The position numbers and the translations under genes were made by a program. 17,113 nt of DNA from JAKFDK01 sp036676195 (lineage in GTDB: Bacteria; Bacillota; Sulfobacillia; Symbiobacteriales; ZC4RG38): positions 1 to 17,113 of the forward strand of contig JAKFDK010000087.1 of the NCBI GenBank assembly GCA_036676195.1, written 5' to 3'. Below the pieces are notes generated by a model. It searched no databases. It saw only the letters and a list, made by a program, of their open reading frames with translations, and was not told where the DNA came from. Below are positions 1 to 7,218 of the stretch, piece after piece; the stretch's first letter is position 1, and every line of letters starts with the position of its first letter.

Positions 1-174
1 CATCAGGTGCGCATCATATGGATTGTCGCACCCAACGACCTCACCGGTGTTTGCGACAACCCCGCAGTGCCCCGTCGGGTCGATATACCTCAGCGGGTTC
101 GCCTTGACGTACGAGTACAGGTTCAGGCTCAGCGGGTCGTTGTACGCACCCAGATACGTGTCCTGCGTAATAAA
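1..174 (-). pseudogene. Rhs/YD-repeat core domain remnant, cut by window edge
   Basis: Reading the minus strand from 174 down gives FITQDTYLGAYNDPLSL followed by NLYSYVKANPLRYIDPTGH. This is the hallmark end of the Rhs-associated core (usual pattern RFIS.D...G...PLSLNLYxYxxNNPLxYxDPsGH). The frame stays open to the window edge, where the variable C-terminal tip would lie. Immediately upstream, at 177-175, the frame has a TGA, and another stop lies just before it, where an intact Rhs would have GRF and hundreds of preceding YD repeats. The piece is therefore a 5'-truncated or stop-interrupted remnant. Rhs proteins are large secreted or surface polymorphic toxins. Identity of the core is clear; whether any product is made is not. 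Confidence 0.75.
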
Positions 175-486
175 TCACGGTCACTGCGGGTAGAATATGG
201 GTGCAGGGAAGGGCAGGGGCTGGGGAACGAGTGCTCACCGTTAACGGGTCTCAGGCCCAGTTAACCCAGCACCCTTTCAAGAAGGGCGCGGGTTACCTCC
301 GTCACGACGGCAACAATGATGGCTGTGTAAAGTCGGCGACGGAGCAGCATTCAGACTCCACCCCCTTGTCGGGTTCGGAGTCCCCTGTCCCCCCTGCATC
401 CACATCATACCAAAACACCAGTTCGGCGACGTGTCGAATGGCGCTGTCGAAAAGGCACGTTCGCTCGACACGTGAGCGGCCAAACA
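175..486. other. intergenic region without a recognisable gene
   Basis: Open frames on both strands here are short, overlap one another and match no family I recognise. The only evident structures are two GTTAAC palindromes around 240-265 and scattered short inverted repeats. It separates the end of the minus-strand operon from the Rhs remnant. Confidence 0.5.
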
Positions 487-521
487 CAAACGGTGCGGAC
501 CAGGCTGGTCCGCACCGTTTG
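487..521. terminator. strong bidirectional hairpin terminator at the operon end
   Basis: A perfect 17-bp inverted repeat, CAAACGGTGCGGACCAG / CTGGTCCGCACCGTTTG, with a single G between the arms. It lies 17 bases past the stop of the last minus-strand gene. On the minus strand it is followed by GTGTTTGG, so the U-tract is weak, but stem length and position make it the likely end of the catabolic operon. Confidence 0.75.
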
Positions 522-538
522 CATACACTCAGCCGGCG

Positions 539-1000
539 TCACGGCACATACTCCGCCCGCTCCCCGAAGCCGGCCGTATTATCCGTAAAGCACAGCCGCC
601 GGGCCCGCAGCCGGTAAAAGCGCACCTTCTGCCCGGCCTGCTCGAACATGTACCCCTCGGGGTCGAGAAAGATGGCGGCAAAGGGGTACTTGGCCAGATA
701 CACCGTGCGGGCCTGCGCCACCTCGGCCTCGGGCACAAGGGTACAGGTGCCCTCACACTGAATGCCCCGGATCTCCAGCCACTCCTTGTGGTCCTCGGTA
801 ATGGCGCCGGCCACGGCGGCATCAGCGGCCAGGTTCTGGCCGTGGCGGCTGTTGGGGTCAGAGACAAAATACAGATCAAACCCATCATGGGCGTAAAAGA
901 CAGGCGCAGCCCACAGCCCGTCGGGGCCGTGGGTGCACAGGGTGACCACATTATGTTCGCCCAGGTAGGTCAGCAACTGTTCACGCAGGGGAGCGGCCAT
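539..1000 (-). CDS. pyridoxamine 5'-phosphate oxidase-like FMN split-barrel protein
   Basis: A 153-aa protein of the PPOX/FMN-binding split-barrel fold, resembling the YhbP/UPF0306 group. The N-terminal segment VVTLCTHGPDGLWAAPVFYA, then LYFVSDPNSRHGQN and the later EIRGIQCEGTCTLV, are the typical strand-loop motifs of this family (substrate pocket, FMN phosphate region, barrel closure). Length is normal for a single-domain member. The ATG at 1000 has AGGAGG eight bases upstream. It lies 43 bases after the Sig54-dependent regulator gene, so it is probably the last gene of the operon, followed by the 487-521 terminator. Its substrate is not predictable; binding of FMN, F420 or haem all occur in the family. 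Its place in a flavin-dependent carboxylase operon suggests a flavin link, but that is inference. Confidence 0.8.
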   Translation of the reverse strand: MAAPLREQLLTYLGEHNVVTLCTHGPDGLWAAPVFYAHDGFDLYFVSDPNSRHGQNLAADAAVAGAITEDHKEWLEIRGIQCEGTCTLVPEAEVAQARTVYLAKYPFAAIFLDPEGYMFEQAGQKVRFYRLRARRLCFTDNTAGFGERAEYVP

Positions 1001-1043
1001 GGGTGCAGCCTCCTCTCACAACGGCCCGGCCTGCAGCGGTACC

Positions 1044-2684
1044 TCAGGCGCCGGCCTCGCCCTCGATGCCCAGATCCCGCATCTTGCGCCACAGGGTGCT
1101 GACGCTGATGCCCAGCATCTCCGCCGCCCGGGTGCGGTTACCGGCGGTGGCCCGCAGAGCGTTCTCCACCGCCGTGCGCTCGGCGTTGCGGACGATCTCC
1201 TCCAGCGACAGCTTTTGTGGCTGGCCCTCGCCCGCCGCAGCCAGGTCGGCAACAGGCAGTGCCGCCGCCGGAGCCGGCGGCAGCGCAAACTCGGCCGGCA
1301 GGTGCTGGGCCATGATCTCGTCGCCGTCGGCGAGGTTCAGGGCCCGCTCAATGCAGTTCTGCAGTTCCCGCACATTGCCGGGCCACAGGTGGCGGCAGAG
1401 CATGGCCATCGCGTCGCTGCAGATATCGGCCACCTGCCAGCCCACGGACACCGCACATTTCTGCAGAAAGTGCCGGGCCAGGGCCGGGATGTCGCCCTTG
1501 CGCTCGCGCAGAGGCGGGATGCGGATATCCACCACATGCAACCGGTAGTACAGATCCTGGCGGAACTTGCCCTGGCGCACCTGGGTGGCCAGGTCCAGGT
1601 TGGTGGTGGCAATAATGCGCACATCAACCTTGGTGCTGGTCGAACCGCCGATCCGGCGGACTTCCTTTTCCTGCAGCACCCGCAGTAGCTTGGCCTGCAG
1701 GACCAGATCCATCTCACTGATTTCGTCCAGCAGCAGGGTGCCGCCGTTGGCTTCCTCAAACAGGCCGGGCTGGCCACCGCGGCGCGCCCCGGTAAAGGCG
1801 CCCTCTTCGTAGCCGAAGAGCTGGCTTTCGATCAGGCTGGCGGGCAGGGCGGCGCAGTTAATCGCCACAAAGGGCCGGAACCGCCGGGGGCTGCCGGTAT
1901 GAATGGCCTGGGCGAACAGTTCCTTGCCAGTGCCGGTTTCGCCGTAGAGCAACACCGGCGAGGCGGACTTGGCCGCCCGGCGGGCCAGTTGCAGCGCCGC
2001 CTGGGTCGCCGGGCTGTCGCCCACGATGTCACCCCAGCCGTAGCGGGAGGACTGGTGCTTCTTGACCTCCTGCAGCAGGAGCTGCTTTTTGGCCACCGTC
2101 CAGGCGTTGTTGAAGCCAAAGCCGAAGTCCGGGGTAATAGGGATGCGTACCGCCATCGCCCCGGGGGCACTGGCCGAGGGGGTGATCAACGGCCGGTACG
2201 AGGCCATGGCCTGGCGGAAGCGTTCAGTGGGCTGCCCGATCTGGTCGTTCATCGAGCCGTCGGGAAACACGTTGTACAGGCGGCGGCCGTCCCGGCTGAA
2301 CAGCACCGCTTCGCCGTCGGCCACCTGGGCGATCAGGGGCAGGGCGTCCTTGAGGGCGTTGAACAGGTCCCGGCTCCGGTCGACCCGGTGCCGGTTATTG
2401 CCCGCCAGCACCAGACCGCCCAGGGGCACCGCCCAACCCTCTGCCCAGGGTTCGTCGTCCGACCGCAAAGTCAGCGGGCGCCCTTCGGCGGCCGCCCGGC
2501 GGCACAGGTCAACCATGGCGCCGCTGGGGTCGGTCGCCTCCCCGTCGGCTTGAACCGCGTGCAGGCAGTGCCCCTCAGTATCGGTGATGACCGCCTTGCC
2601 GCCCATCGCCCGGGCGAGCAATGGCAGCGCCTCCCGCAGCAGACGGGACAGTTCGGCGAAGTTCAACTCCCGCACCGGCGCCAC
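1044..2684 (-). CDS. Sig54-dependent transcriptional activator (NtrC-type AAA+)
   Basis: A 546-aa enhancer-binding protein. Residues 1-200 form a sensory region without an obvious receiver or V4R domain and could be GAF/PAS-like. The AAA+ domain carries Walker A GETGTGKE at 248-255, the Sig54-contact loop GAFTGA at 295-300 and Walker B GGTLLLDE at 314-321, with the usual LWPGNVREL after it. The C-terminus has a Fis-type helix-turn-helix (GNRTRAAEMLGISVSTLWRKM). It begins at a GTG inside the end of the Nudix gene (22-base overlap) with a GGGAG seven bases upstream, so translation is probably coupled. Its location in the phenol operon and a good Sig54 promoter at 9123-9140 make it the likely pathway activator. 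The effector is unknown; phenol or a metabolite is a guess. It is not an obvious DmpR/XylR orthologue because the V4R sensor is not evident. Confidence 0.93.
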   Translation of the reverse strand: MAPVRELNFAELSRLLREALPLLARAMGGKAVITDTEGHCLHAVQADGEATDPSGAMVDLCRRAAAEGRPLTLRSDDEPWAEGWAVPLGGLVLAGNNRHRVDRSRDLFNALKDALPLIAQVADGEAVLFSRDGRRLYNVFPDGSMNDQIGQPTERFRQAMASYRPLITPSASAPGAMAVRIPITPDFGFGFNNAWTVAKKQLLLQEVKKHQSSRYGWGDIVGDSPATQAALQLARRAAKSASPVLLYGETGTGKELFAQAIHTGSPRRFRPFVAINCAALPASLIESQLFGYEEGAFTGARRGGQPGLFEEANGGTLLLDEISEMDLVLQAKLLRVLQEKEVRRIGGSTSTKVDVRIIATTNLDLATQVRQGKFRQDLYYRLHVVDIRIPPLRERKGDIPALARHFLQKCAVSVGWQVADICSDAMAMLCRHLWPGNVRELQNCIERALNLADGDEIMAQHLPAEFALPPAPAAALPVADLAAAGEGQPQKLSLEEIVRNAERTAVENALRATAGNRTRAAEMLGISVSTLWRKMRDLGIEGEAGA

Positions 2685-3295
2685 GTCTCCGCTCCCACAG
2701 ACAGGTTGCGCGGCCGGGACAGGGGGGTGCCCAGGCGCCGGGAGCGGCCGACCGGTGCAGCCTGGCCACGGGGCCCGGCCTCCGGCTGTTCACCGCGGGC
2801 GATGCGGGCGTACAGTTCGGTCAGCACCCCGTGGAACCAGCGGTCCAACGGATGCGACTCCTGCAGCAGCGGCGCCAGGGGCAGGTCTGCAGGCGCAAAC
2901 AGGCCGACGGCGGCGGCATCGTCGCCGCTCTGCGGGTCACCGCCGGTCACCTCGCCCCAGAACACCGTCAGGATAATGCCGGGGTCGGAATACACGCCGC
3001 CCAGCCCGGTCAGGCGCACATCCACCCCCGCCTCCTCACGGGTCTCCCGCCGGGCCGCCTCTTCCAGGCTCTCGTCGGCTTCCACATAGCCACCGGGAGG
3101 CGCCCAGAAACCGGTCAGCGGTGGGGTGACCCGCTGCACCAGCAGGATGCGCTCCCCCAATCGCGGCACCACCATGGCCACCGGCAGTGCGTTGCGGTAC
3201 ACCACCTGCCCGCAGGCCGTACAGGCGGGACGCTCGCGGCCGCCAGGTTCCCGAATGGTGCCAAGCAGGGCACCGCACCGGCTGCAATACTTCAT
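2663..3295 (-). CDS. Nudix hydrolase with N-terminal zinc ribbon
   Basis: A 210-aa protein. Residues 4, 7, 25 and 28 are cysteines in two CxxC pairs, a small zinc ribbon like that of NudC/NUDT-type enzymes. Residues 69-91 match the Nudix box GX5EX7REUXEEXGU exactly, giving the metal-binding glutamates for hydrolysing a nucleoside diphosphate linked to another group. The last 45 residues are Arg/Gly/Pro-rich, resemble nothing known to me, and overlap the regulator gene. The ATG overlaps the stop of the 69-aa gene (ATGA), so it is translationally coupled. A MutT/Nudix gene is also reported near phenol genes in Thauera aromatica, but no catalytic role is established. A house-cleaning role on nucleotide or flavin by-products is possible but unproven. 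Confidence 0.9.
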   Translation of the reverse strand: MKYCSRCGALLGTIREPGGRERPACTACGQVVYRNALPVAMVVPRLGERILLVQRVTPPLTGFWAPPGGYVEADESLEEAARRETREEAGVDVRLTGLGGVYSDPGIILTVFWGEVTGGDPQSGDDAAAVGLFAPADLPLAPLLQESHPLDRWFHGVLTELYARIARGEQPEAGPRGQAAPVGRSRRLGTPLSRPRNLSVGAETWRRCGS

Positions 3296-3501
3296 GGGGT
3301 TCGCCCCGATTCGCCGGCCCCCGGAGTGGGCAGCTTGAATACATGCTGGAACATGTAGCCGACCAGGTCGTACTGCTGGTTGGCCCGGGCGGCCTGTTCT
3401 TCGGCCGTGAGCGGCTGCTTGACCTGGTGCAGCAAACGGTCCCGCTCCTGGCGCTGCTCGACCTGATCGTGGTAGTGCTTGGGTCCGCCCACCTTACACA
3501 C
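3292..3501 (-). CDS. 69-aa orphan protein with PpsB-like C-terminal motif
   Basis: A small hydrophilic protein, starting at a GTG with GGGGAGG eight bases upstream, 18 bases after the third UbiD gene and overlapping the Nudix gene by four bases. It is therefore tightly embedded in the operon and probably translated. The N-terminal half is charged and probably helical (HDQVEQRQERDRLLHQVKQ). The second half, AEEQAARANQQYDLVGYMFQ followed by HVFKLP, aligns without gaps to the extreme C-terminus of PpsB (AEQKALAEQPYEALNYMFKY then VFKMG). I recognise no family. The shared YxxxxYMFxxVFK tail suggests a common docking or oligomerisation segment. A replacement for the missing PpsC stimulatory subunit is one speculative role. 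Confidence 0.75.
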   Translation of the reverse strand: MCKVGGPKHYHDQVEQRQERDRLLHQVKQPLTAEEQAARANQQYDLVGYMFQHVFKLPTPGAGESGRTP

Positions 3502-3519
3502 CGTGACCGCCTCCCCAGT

Positions 3520-4890
3520 CTACTGTGGATTATGTCGGGACCGCTGCAGGATGGCTGCGGCCCGAGCCGCAGCCGCCGGTGGCACGGCGATCTTGGCAAA
3601 ATTCTGCCCGCTGCCCCGGGGTTTGGTGGCGTCCAGCCCCAGCTTGCTGGTGCGGCCGTCCACCGCCGACGGGTCGATCACGTAGCCCTCCAGGCCGGTC
3701 AGCACCACGGTGTCCTCCGCCGGCTGGAACCGGGTGGCCAGGGCCCACATCACTTCGCGCAGGTCATAAATATCTACGTCATCATCGACCACTGTCACCT
3801 GCTTGAGCCGGCGATCCATGTTCAAAGCCAGATGAATAATGCGCCTGACCTCGGTCTGGCTCGCCCCGGCCACGGAAATGATGGCCTGGAAGGTACAGGT
3901 GCCGGGCACCAGATTCACGTCCTGCACCGCCGGCGCCAGCTCGCGCAGGCGGGTCAGCAGTTCGGAGCCAGAGGTGAGGAGCAGCAGAATGTCGGCGTCG
4001 CTCCCCCAGGGCTGAATCGCCTGGAAGATCGGGCTGGGCCGGTGGGTAATCGCCTTGACCCGCACCACCGGGCTGTGGCCGGTGAAGTAGTAGCCAGTGC
4101 TTTCCCCGAAGGGACCCTCGTCTTCCCGGATACCGGGAATGACCTCACCCTCGATGATCACTTCGGCCATGGCCGGCACCAGGATCTCCGACGTGAGCGC
4201 CTTCACCACCGGCACCGGCTCGCCCCGCAGGCCGCCGGCCAGTTCCATTTTATCCTGCCCGTCCACGTTGGCCCGGGAGACGGCCGCCATCAGCACGGTG
4301 GGGTCAGGGCCAAGGGCCACCGCCACCGGCAGCGGCCGGCCGGCCGCTTCGGCGCGGGCGAAGTAGGCCGACAGCGGCGGGTTGGCCAGAAACAGGCTGA
4401 GCCGGTCAGGGTCCTTCACCTGCATGCGGTGCAGGCCCATGTTCTGCCGCCCGCTTTCCGGGTCCCGGGCGATGACGATGCCGGCAGTAAAAAACGGGCC
4501 AGCATCACCTTCGTGAAAGGTGGGGACGGGCAGGGTGGCCCTCAGGTCCACCCCGCCCTCCTTGATCACCGTTTGCACTTCGGCATCCCTGACCTGTCGC
4601 GGCGCCATGGCCTGCGCCTTGCGGGCGGCAAAGATTTCCTTCAGGTGCCGGGGGTCGGTCCCCAGCAGTTCGGCGGCCCGCCGCCGGCTGCCCAGGACGT
4701 TGCCTGCCAGCCGCCAGCCGGGGTAACCGGCCAGCGACTCGAACAGGACGGCCGGACCCTCGCCGCCGGGTGCCGCCGCCCGCAGGACGGCAGACACCTC
4801 GTGGCAGGGATCGACAGTTTCCTGCACCCGCAATAACTCGCCGGGTGTATGTTCAAAAGCGGCCAGAAAGGACCGCAAGTCTGCGTACAT
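3520..4890 (-). CDS. third UbiD-family (de)carboxylase paralogue
   Basis: A 456-aa UbiD-family protein that would use prenylated FMN. The family's catalytic Arg is in MGLHRMQV (R155) and the two catalytic Glu are in EGPFGE (E258, E263), so the active site looks complete. It is as divergent from the two other UbiD proteins here as they are from each other, and its N-terminus (MYADLRSFLAAFE) is of the stand-alone decarboxylase type. The ATG at 4890 has GGAGGG upstream and follows ppcC by 39 bases. Phenol clusters of Thauera/Aromatoleum also carry an additional UbiD-like gene beyond the two core carboxylase subunits; its role is not settled. It could act on 4-hydroxybenzoate or a substituted analogue, or be a further subunit. 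Confidence 0.9.
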   Translation of the reverse strand: MYADLRSFLAAFEHTPGELLRVQETVDPCHEVSAVLRAAAPGGEGPAVLFESLAGYPGWRLAGNVLGSRRRAAELLGTDPRHLKEIFAARKAQAMAPRQVRDAEVQTVIKEGGVDLRATLPVPTFHEGDAGPFFTAGIVIARDPESGRQNMGLHRMQVKDPDRLSLFLANPPLSAYFARAEAAGRPLPVAVALGPDPTVLMAAVSRANVDGQDKMELAGGLRGEPVPVVKALTSEILVPAMAEVIIEGEVIPGIREDEGPFGESTGYYFTGHSPVVRVKAITHRPSPIFQAIQPWGSDADILLLLTSGSELLTRLRELAPAVQDVNLVPGTCTFQAIISVAGASQTEVRRIIHLALNMDRRLKQVTVVDDDVDIYDLREVMWALATRFQPAEDTVVLTGLEGYVIDPSAVDGRTSKLGLDATKPRGSGQNFAKIAVPPAAAARAAAILQRSRHNPQ

Positions 4891-4929
4891 GCCCCGCCCT
4901 CCGCTTCACGGCACGCCAGGCGCCGGAGT

Positions 4930-5184
4930 TTACAGGTATTTGGCCGGAATCCGCTGCACGTCTTCGACGATCTTGATCGAATAAGGCTGGGCCGCCAACT
5001 GGCCGCGCCCGTAGCGGATCGCCAGTTCCTGCGGATACGCCTTGGGATCGCTGGACACCAGGCAGCGGACATAGCGGACGTTGTACTTGTGGGTACCCGG
5101 GGTCAGGTCCCGGACGGTGAGCAGGATTTCCTCATTCTCTTTCAGGGCGCCGGGGCCCTCGATGAAAGTGTCGAACTGCGCCAT
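4930..5184 (-). CDS. ppcC: phenylphosphate carboxylase small (gamma) subunit, PpcC-like
   Basis: An 84-aa protein (about 9.5 kDa), the size of the 10-kDa gamma subunit in the alpha-beta-gamma core of Thauera phenylphosphate carboxylase, which catalyses CO2 exchange with 4-hydroxybenzoate. It lies directly after the 482-aa UbiD gene with only three bases between, as expected for a subunit made in equal amounts. The sequence (FIEGPGALKENEEILLTVRD ... YNVRYVRCLVSSDPKAYPQE) is predominantly beta-strand, with no signal peptide or metal motif. Assignment rests on size, position and general resemblance to small UbiD-associated subunits. A VdcD/BsdD-like small subunit of a different hydroxyarylic acid decarboxylase is the alternative. 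Confidence 0.75.
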   Translation of the reverse strand: MAQFDTFIEGPGALKENEEILLTVRDLTPGTHKYNVRYVRCLVSSDPKAYPQELAIRYGRGQLAAQPYSIKIVEDVQRIPAKYL

Positions 5185-5187
5185 GGC

Positions 5188-6636
5188 TTATTGGCCCCCC
5201 CGCCGCGGAAATCCGTAATCGTGCCAGTTGGACAGAACCTTTTCCTGGATTTCCTTCGGATACACCGACTTGAACGAGACCAGCCGGGGCACATCGCTGA
5301 AGGGGTTCCAGTCCGGCGGCCACAGGCAGTCGAACACGACCTTGGCGCCCTTGGACTGGGTCCGCTCCGCCGGCGTGGCATAGGGGTTGAGCGGCGTACC
5401 AACGCCGTCCCAGACGTGGATGCCGGTCTTGGGATGGCAGCGGGTGGTGAAGGCGTGGAAGACCTCATTCCAGTTGTAAATGTCGACCGTGTCGTCCACC
5501 ACGATGACCTGATGGAACCAGGGTCCGAGCTTGCTGCCGAAGACGAGCTGGCCGATCTGGGCGGCGATGCTGGAGTAGGCCGGCTTGACGCCGACGACCA
5601 CCAGGTGGTGGGTGGACTCGGGCAGCATGTAGGCACCGGTGATGGGAATACCCTGGCTGCGCAGGAGCCGGTCCATCTCCAGGCCCAGCGAGAAGGAGCG
5701 CAGAAGCTGGCCCTCGTCGGTGGGAACGCCCATGTTCGAAATGGTGGTGATGGGGTCGTTGCGGAAGGTAATCGCCTTCACCCGGTACACGGCCCGGGGC
5801 TCCCGGGGCGAGGTACGGTAGCCGGTGTACTCGCCGAAGGGGCCTTCTTCGAGCTTCACATCGGGCAGCACTTCGCCCTCGATGATGATCTCGGCGTGGG
5901 CGGGTACCAGCAGGTCGTTGGTCTCGCATTTGACCAGTTCCACCGGCTGGCCCATCATCATGCCGCAGAACTGGTCTTCCGGCATGGGCGACGGGGCCGA
6001 AGCGGCAATGGCGGCCAGCGGGTCAGGGCCGATGACAGTGGCAAAGGGCATGGGCTGGCCCTTGGGCACATACTTGCCGTAGAAGGTCTTGCCCATGTCA
6101 GAGAAGGGCAGAACCGGGCCGGTCATGGTGTAGGAATCATAAACCATCTGGCGGTACATGCCCCAGTTCACGCCCACTACCGGGTCGTCGGAGACGACCA
6201 TGTGCCAGGTGGCCAGGTAGCGGCCGCCATCGCCTTCGTGGACCATGGGCGCCGGCAGCCGCATCAGGTCGGCGTCCTTGCCCAGCCAGACGTTCTGCTT
6301 GACCGGTGCCTCGGAACGGTCCACCACCTTGGGCATGACCGGGCTGCCGCTGGTGCGCTTGAGGTATTCCTCGCTGATGCGGGGAATCGAGGCGTCCGGC
6401 TCCAGGCCCAGGACCATGGCCAGCCGCTTATAGGTGGACAGGGGGGCGCCGAAATAGCGGTGACCCGGGTAGTCCTTAATCTTCTCCATCAGCGGCGAGG
6501 GCGCCTTCTCCTCGCAGACCTTACGGACGATGGCGCCGGCCTCCAGATCCCAGTCGACTTCCTGCTTGATCCGCACCAGGTCGCCGGCCGCTTCCAGGGC
6601 GGCGATATACTCACGGTTGTCCTTAAAGAAGCGCAT
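5188..6636 (-). CDS. UbiD-family carboxylase large subunit, probable phenylphosphate carboxylase PpcA/PpcB
   Basis: A 482-aa UbiD-family protein. Expected prFMN-site residues are present: Arg162 in WGMYRQMV, and Glu264 and Glu269 in EGPFGEY. It begins at an ATG with AAGGGAG upstream, 48 bases after the HAD gene, and is followed at once by the ppcC-like gene. In Thauera aromatica two UbiD proteins of about 54 and 53 kDa (alpha, beta) with the gamma subunit form the core that converts phenylphosphate and CO2 to 4-hydroxybenzoate. This one, the longer of the two adjacent copies, fits the alpha subunit by size, but I cannot tell PpcA from PpcB by reading. Cytoplasmic; needs prFMN from UbiX and a divalent metal plus K+ by family precedent. 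Confidence 0.9.
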   Translation of the reverse strand: MRFFKDNREYIAALEAAGDLVRIKQEVDWDLEAGAIVRKVCEEKAPSPLMEKIKDYPGHRYFGAPLSTYKRLAMVLGLEPDASIPRISEEYLKRTSGSPVMPKVVDRSEAPVKQNVWLGKDADLMRLPAPMVHEGDGGRYLATWHMVVSDDPVVGVNWGMYRQMVYDSYTMTGPVLPFSDMGKTFYGKYVPKGQPMPFATVIGPDPLAAIAASAPSPMPEDQFCGMMMGQPVELVKCETNDLLVPAHAEIIIEGEVLPDVKLEEGPFGEYTGYRTSPREPRAVYRVKAITFRNDPITTISNMGVPTDEGQLLRSFSLGLEMDRLLRSQGIPITGAYMLPESTHHLVVVGVKPAYSSIAAQIGQLVFGSKLGPWFHQVIVVDDTVDIYNWNEVFHAFTTRCHPKTGIHVWDGVGTPLNPYATPAERTQSKGAKVVFDCLWPPDWNPFSDVPRLVSFKSVYPKEIQEKVLSNWHDYGFPRRGGQ

Positions 6637-6684
6637 AGGGTGTCTCCCTTCTGTGCGATGGTCCCGAGTGTGTTGTGTGCCGGA

Positions 6685-7194
6685 TTAACCGATCTTGGCC
6701 AGGATCTTTTCCCACTTGCCCTGGGCCTTCAGGATCAGTTCGGCCGCTTCCCGGACGGCGCCGTGGCCGCCGGGGACCCTGGTGACGTAGTGTGCGACTT
6801 CGAGGACCTCAGGGACAGCATCGGCCACCGCAACGGCCAGCCCGACCCGCTTCATCATGCCCAGGTCCACCAGGTCGTCACCGACATAGGCGGCCTCGGC
6901 ATCGGTGATACCCAATTCGGCCTTGATTTCCTCGTAAACCTCGACCTTCTTGCGCTTGCCGCCGTAGAACCGCTTGATGCCCAGTTCCTCGGCCCGGTGG
7001 CGCACGGCAGGCGAATTCTTGGTGGTGATAATGGCGATTTCCAGGCCGCTCATCATCATGGCGACGATGCCCAGGCCGTCGCGGATGTGGAACTTGCGCT
7101 GCTCGACGCCGTTGTCGTCCACGATGATCCCGCCGTCGGTCTGGACACCGTCCACGTCCAGGATGACGAGCTTGATGTTCTTTGCCTGTTCCAT
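6685..7194 (-). CDS. ppcD: phenylphosphate carboxylase delta subunit, HAD phosphatase-like (PpcD)
   Basis: A 169-aa protein of the HAD superfamily, close to the KDO-8-phosphate phosphatase (KdsC) type without a cap. Motif I is LDVDGVQTDGG (nucleophile Asp13, acid/base Asp15), motif II is the Thr pair in IAIITTKN (57-58) and motif IV is YVGDDLVD (105-107). Size matches the 18-kDa delta subunit that lets the Thauera carboxylase act on phenylphosphate rather than only exchange CO2. The ATG has GGAGGGG upstream. The gene sits between the two UbiD subunits, 24 bases after the first, which argues for a subunit of that complex rather than for LPS sugar metabolism; no kds gene is nearby. Confidence 0.87.
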   Translation of the reverse strand: MEQAKNIKLVILDVDGVQTDGGIIVDDNGVEQRKFHIRDGLGIVAMMMSGLEIAIITTKNSPAVRHRAEELGIKRFYGGKRKKVEVYEEIKAELGITDAEAAYVGDDLVDLGMMKRVGLAVAVADAVPEVLEVAHYVTRVPGGHGAVREAAELILKAQGKWEKILAKIG

Positions 7195-7218
7195 CTGGCT
7201 TCCCCTCCGGCAGGTTGG

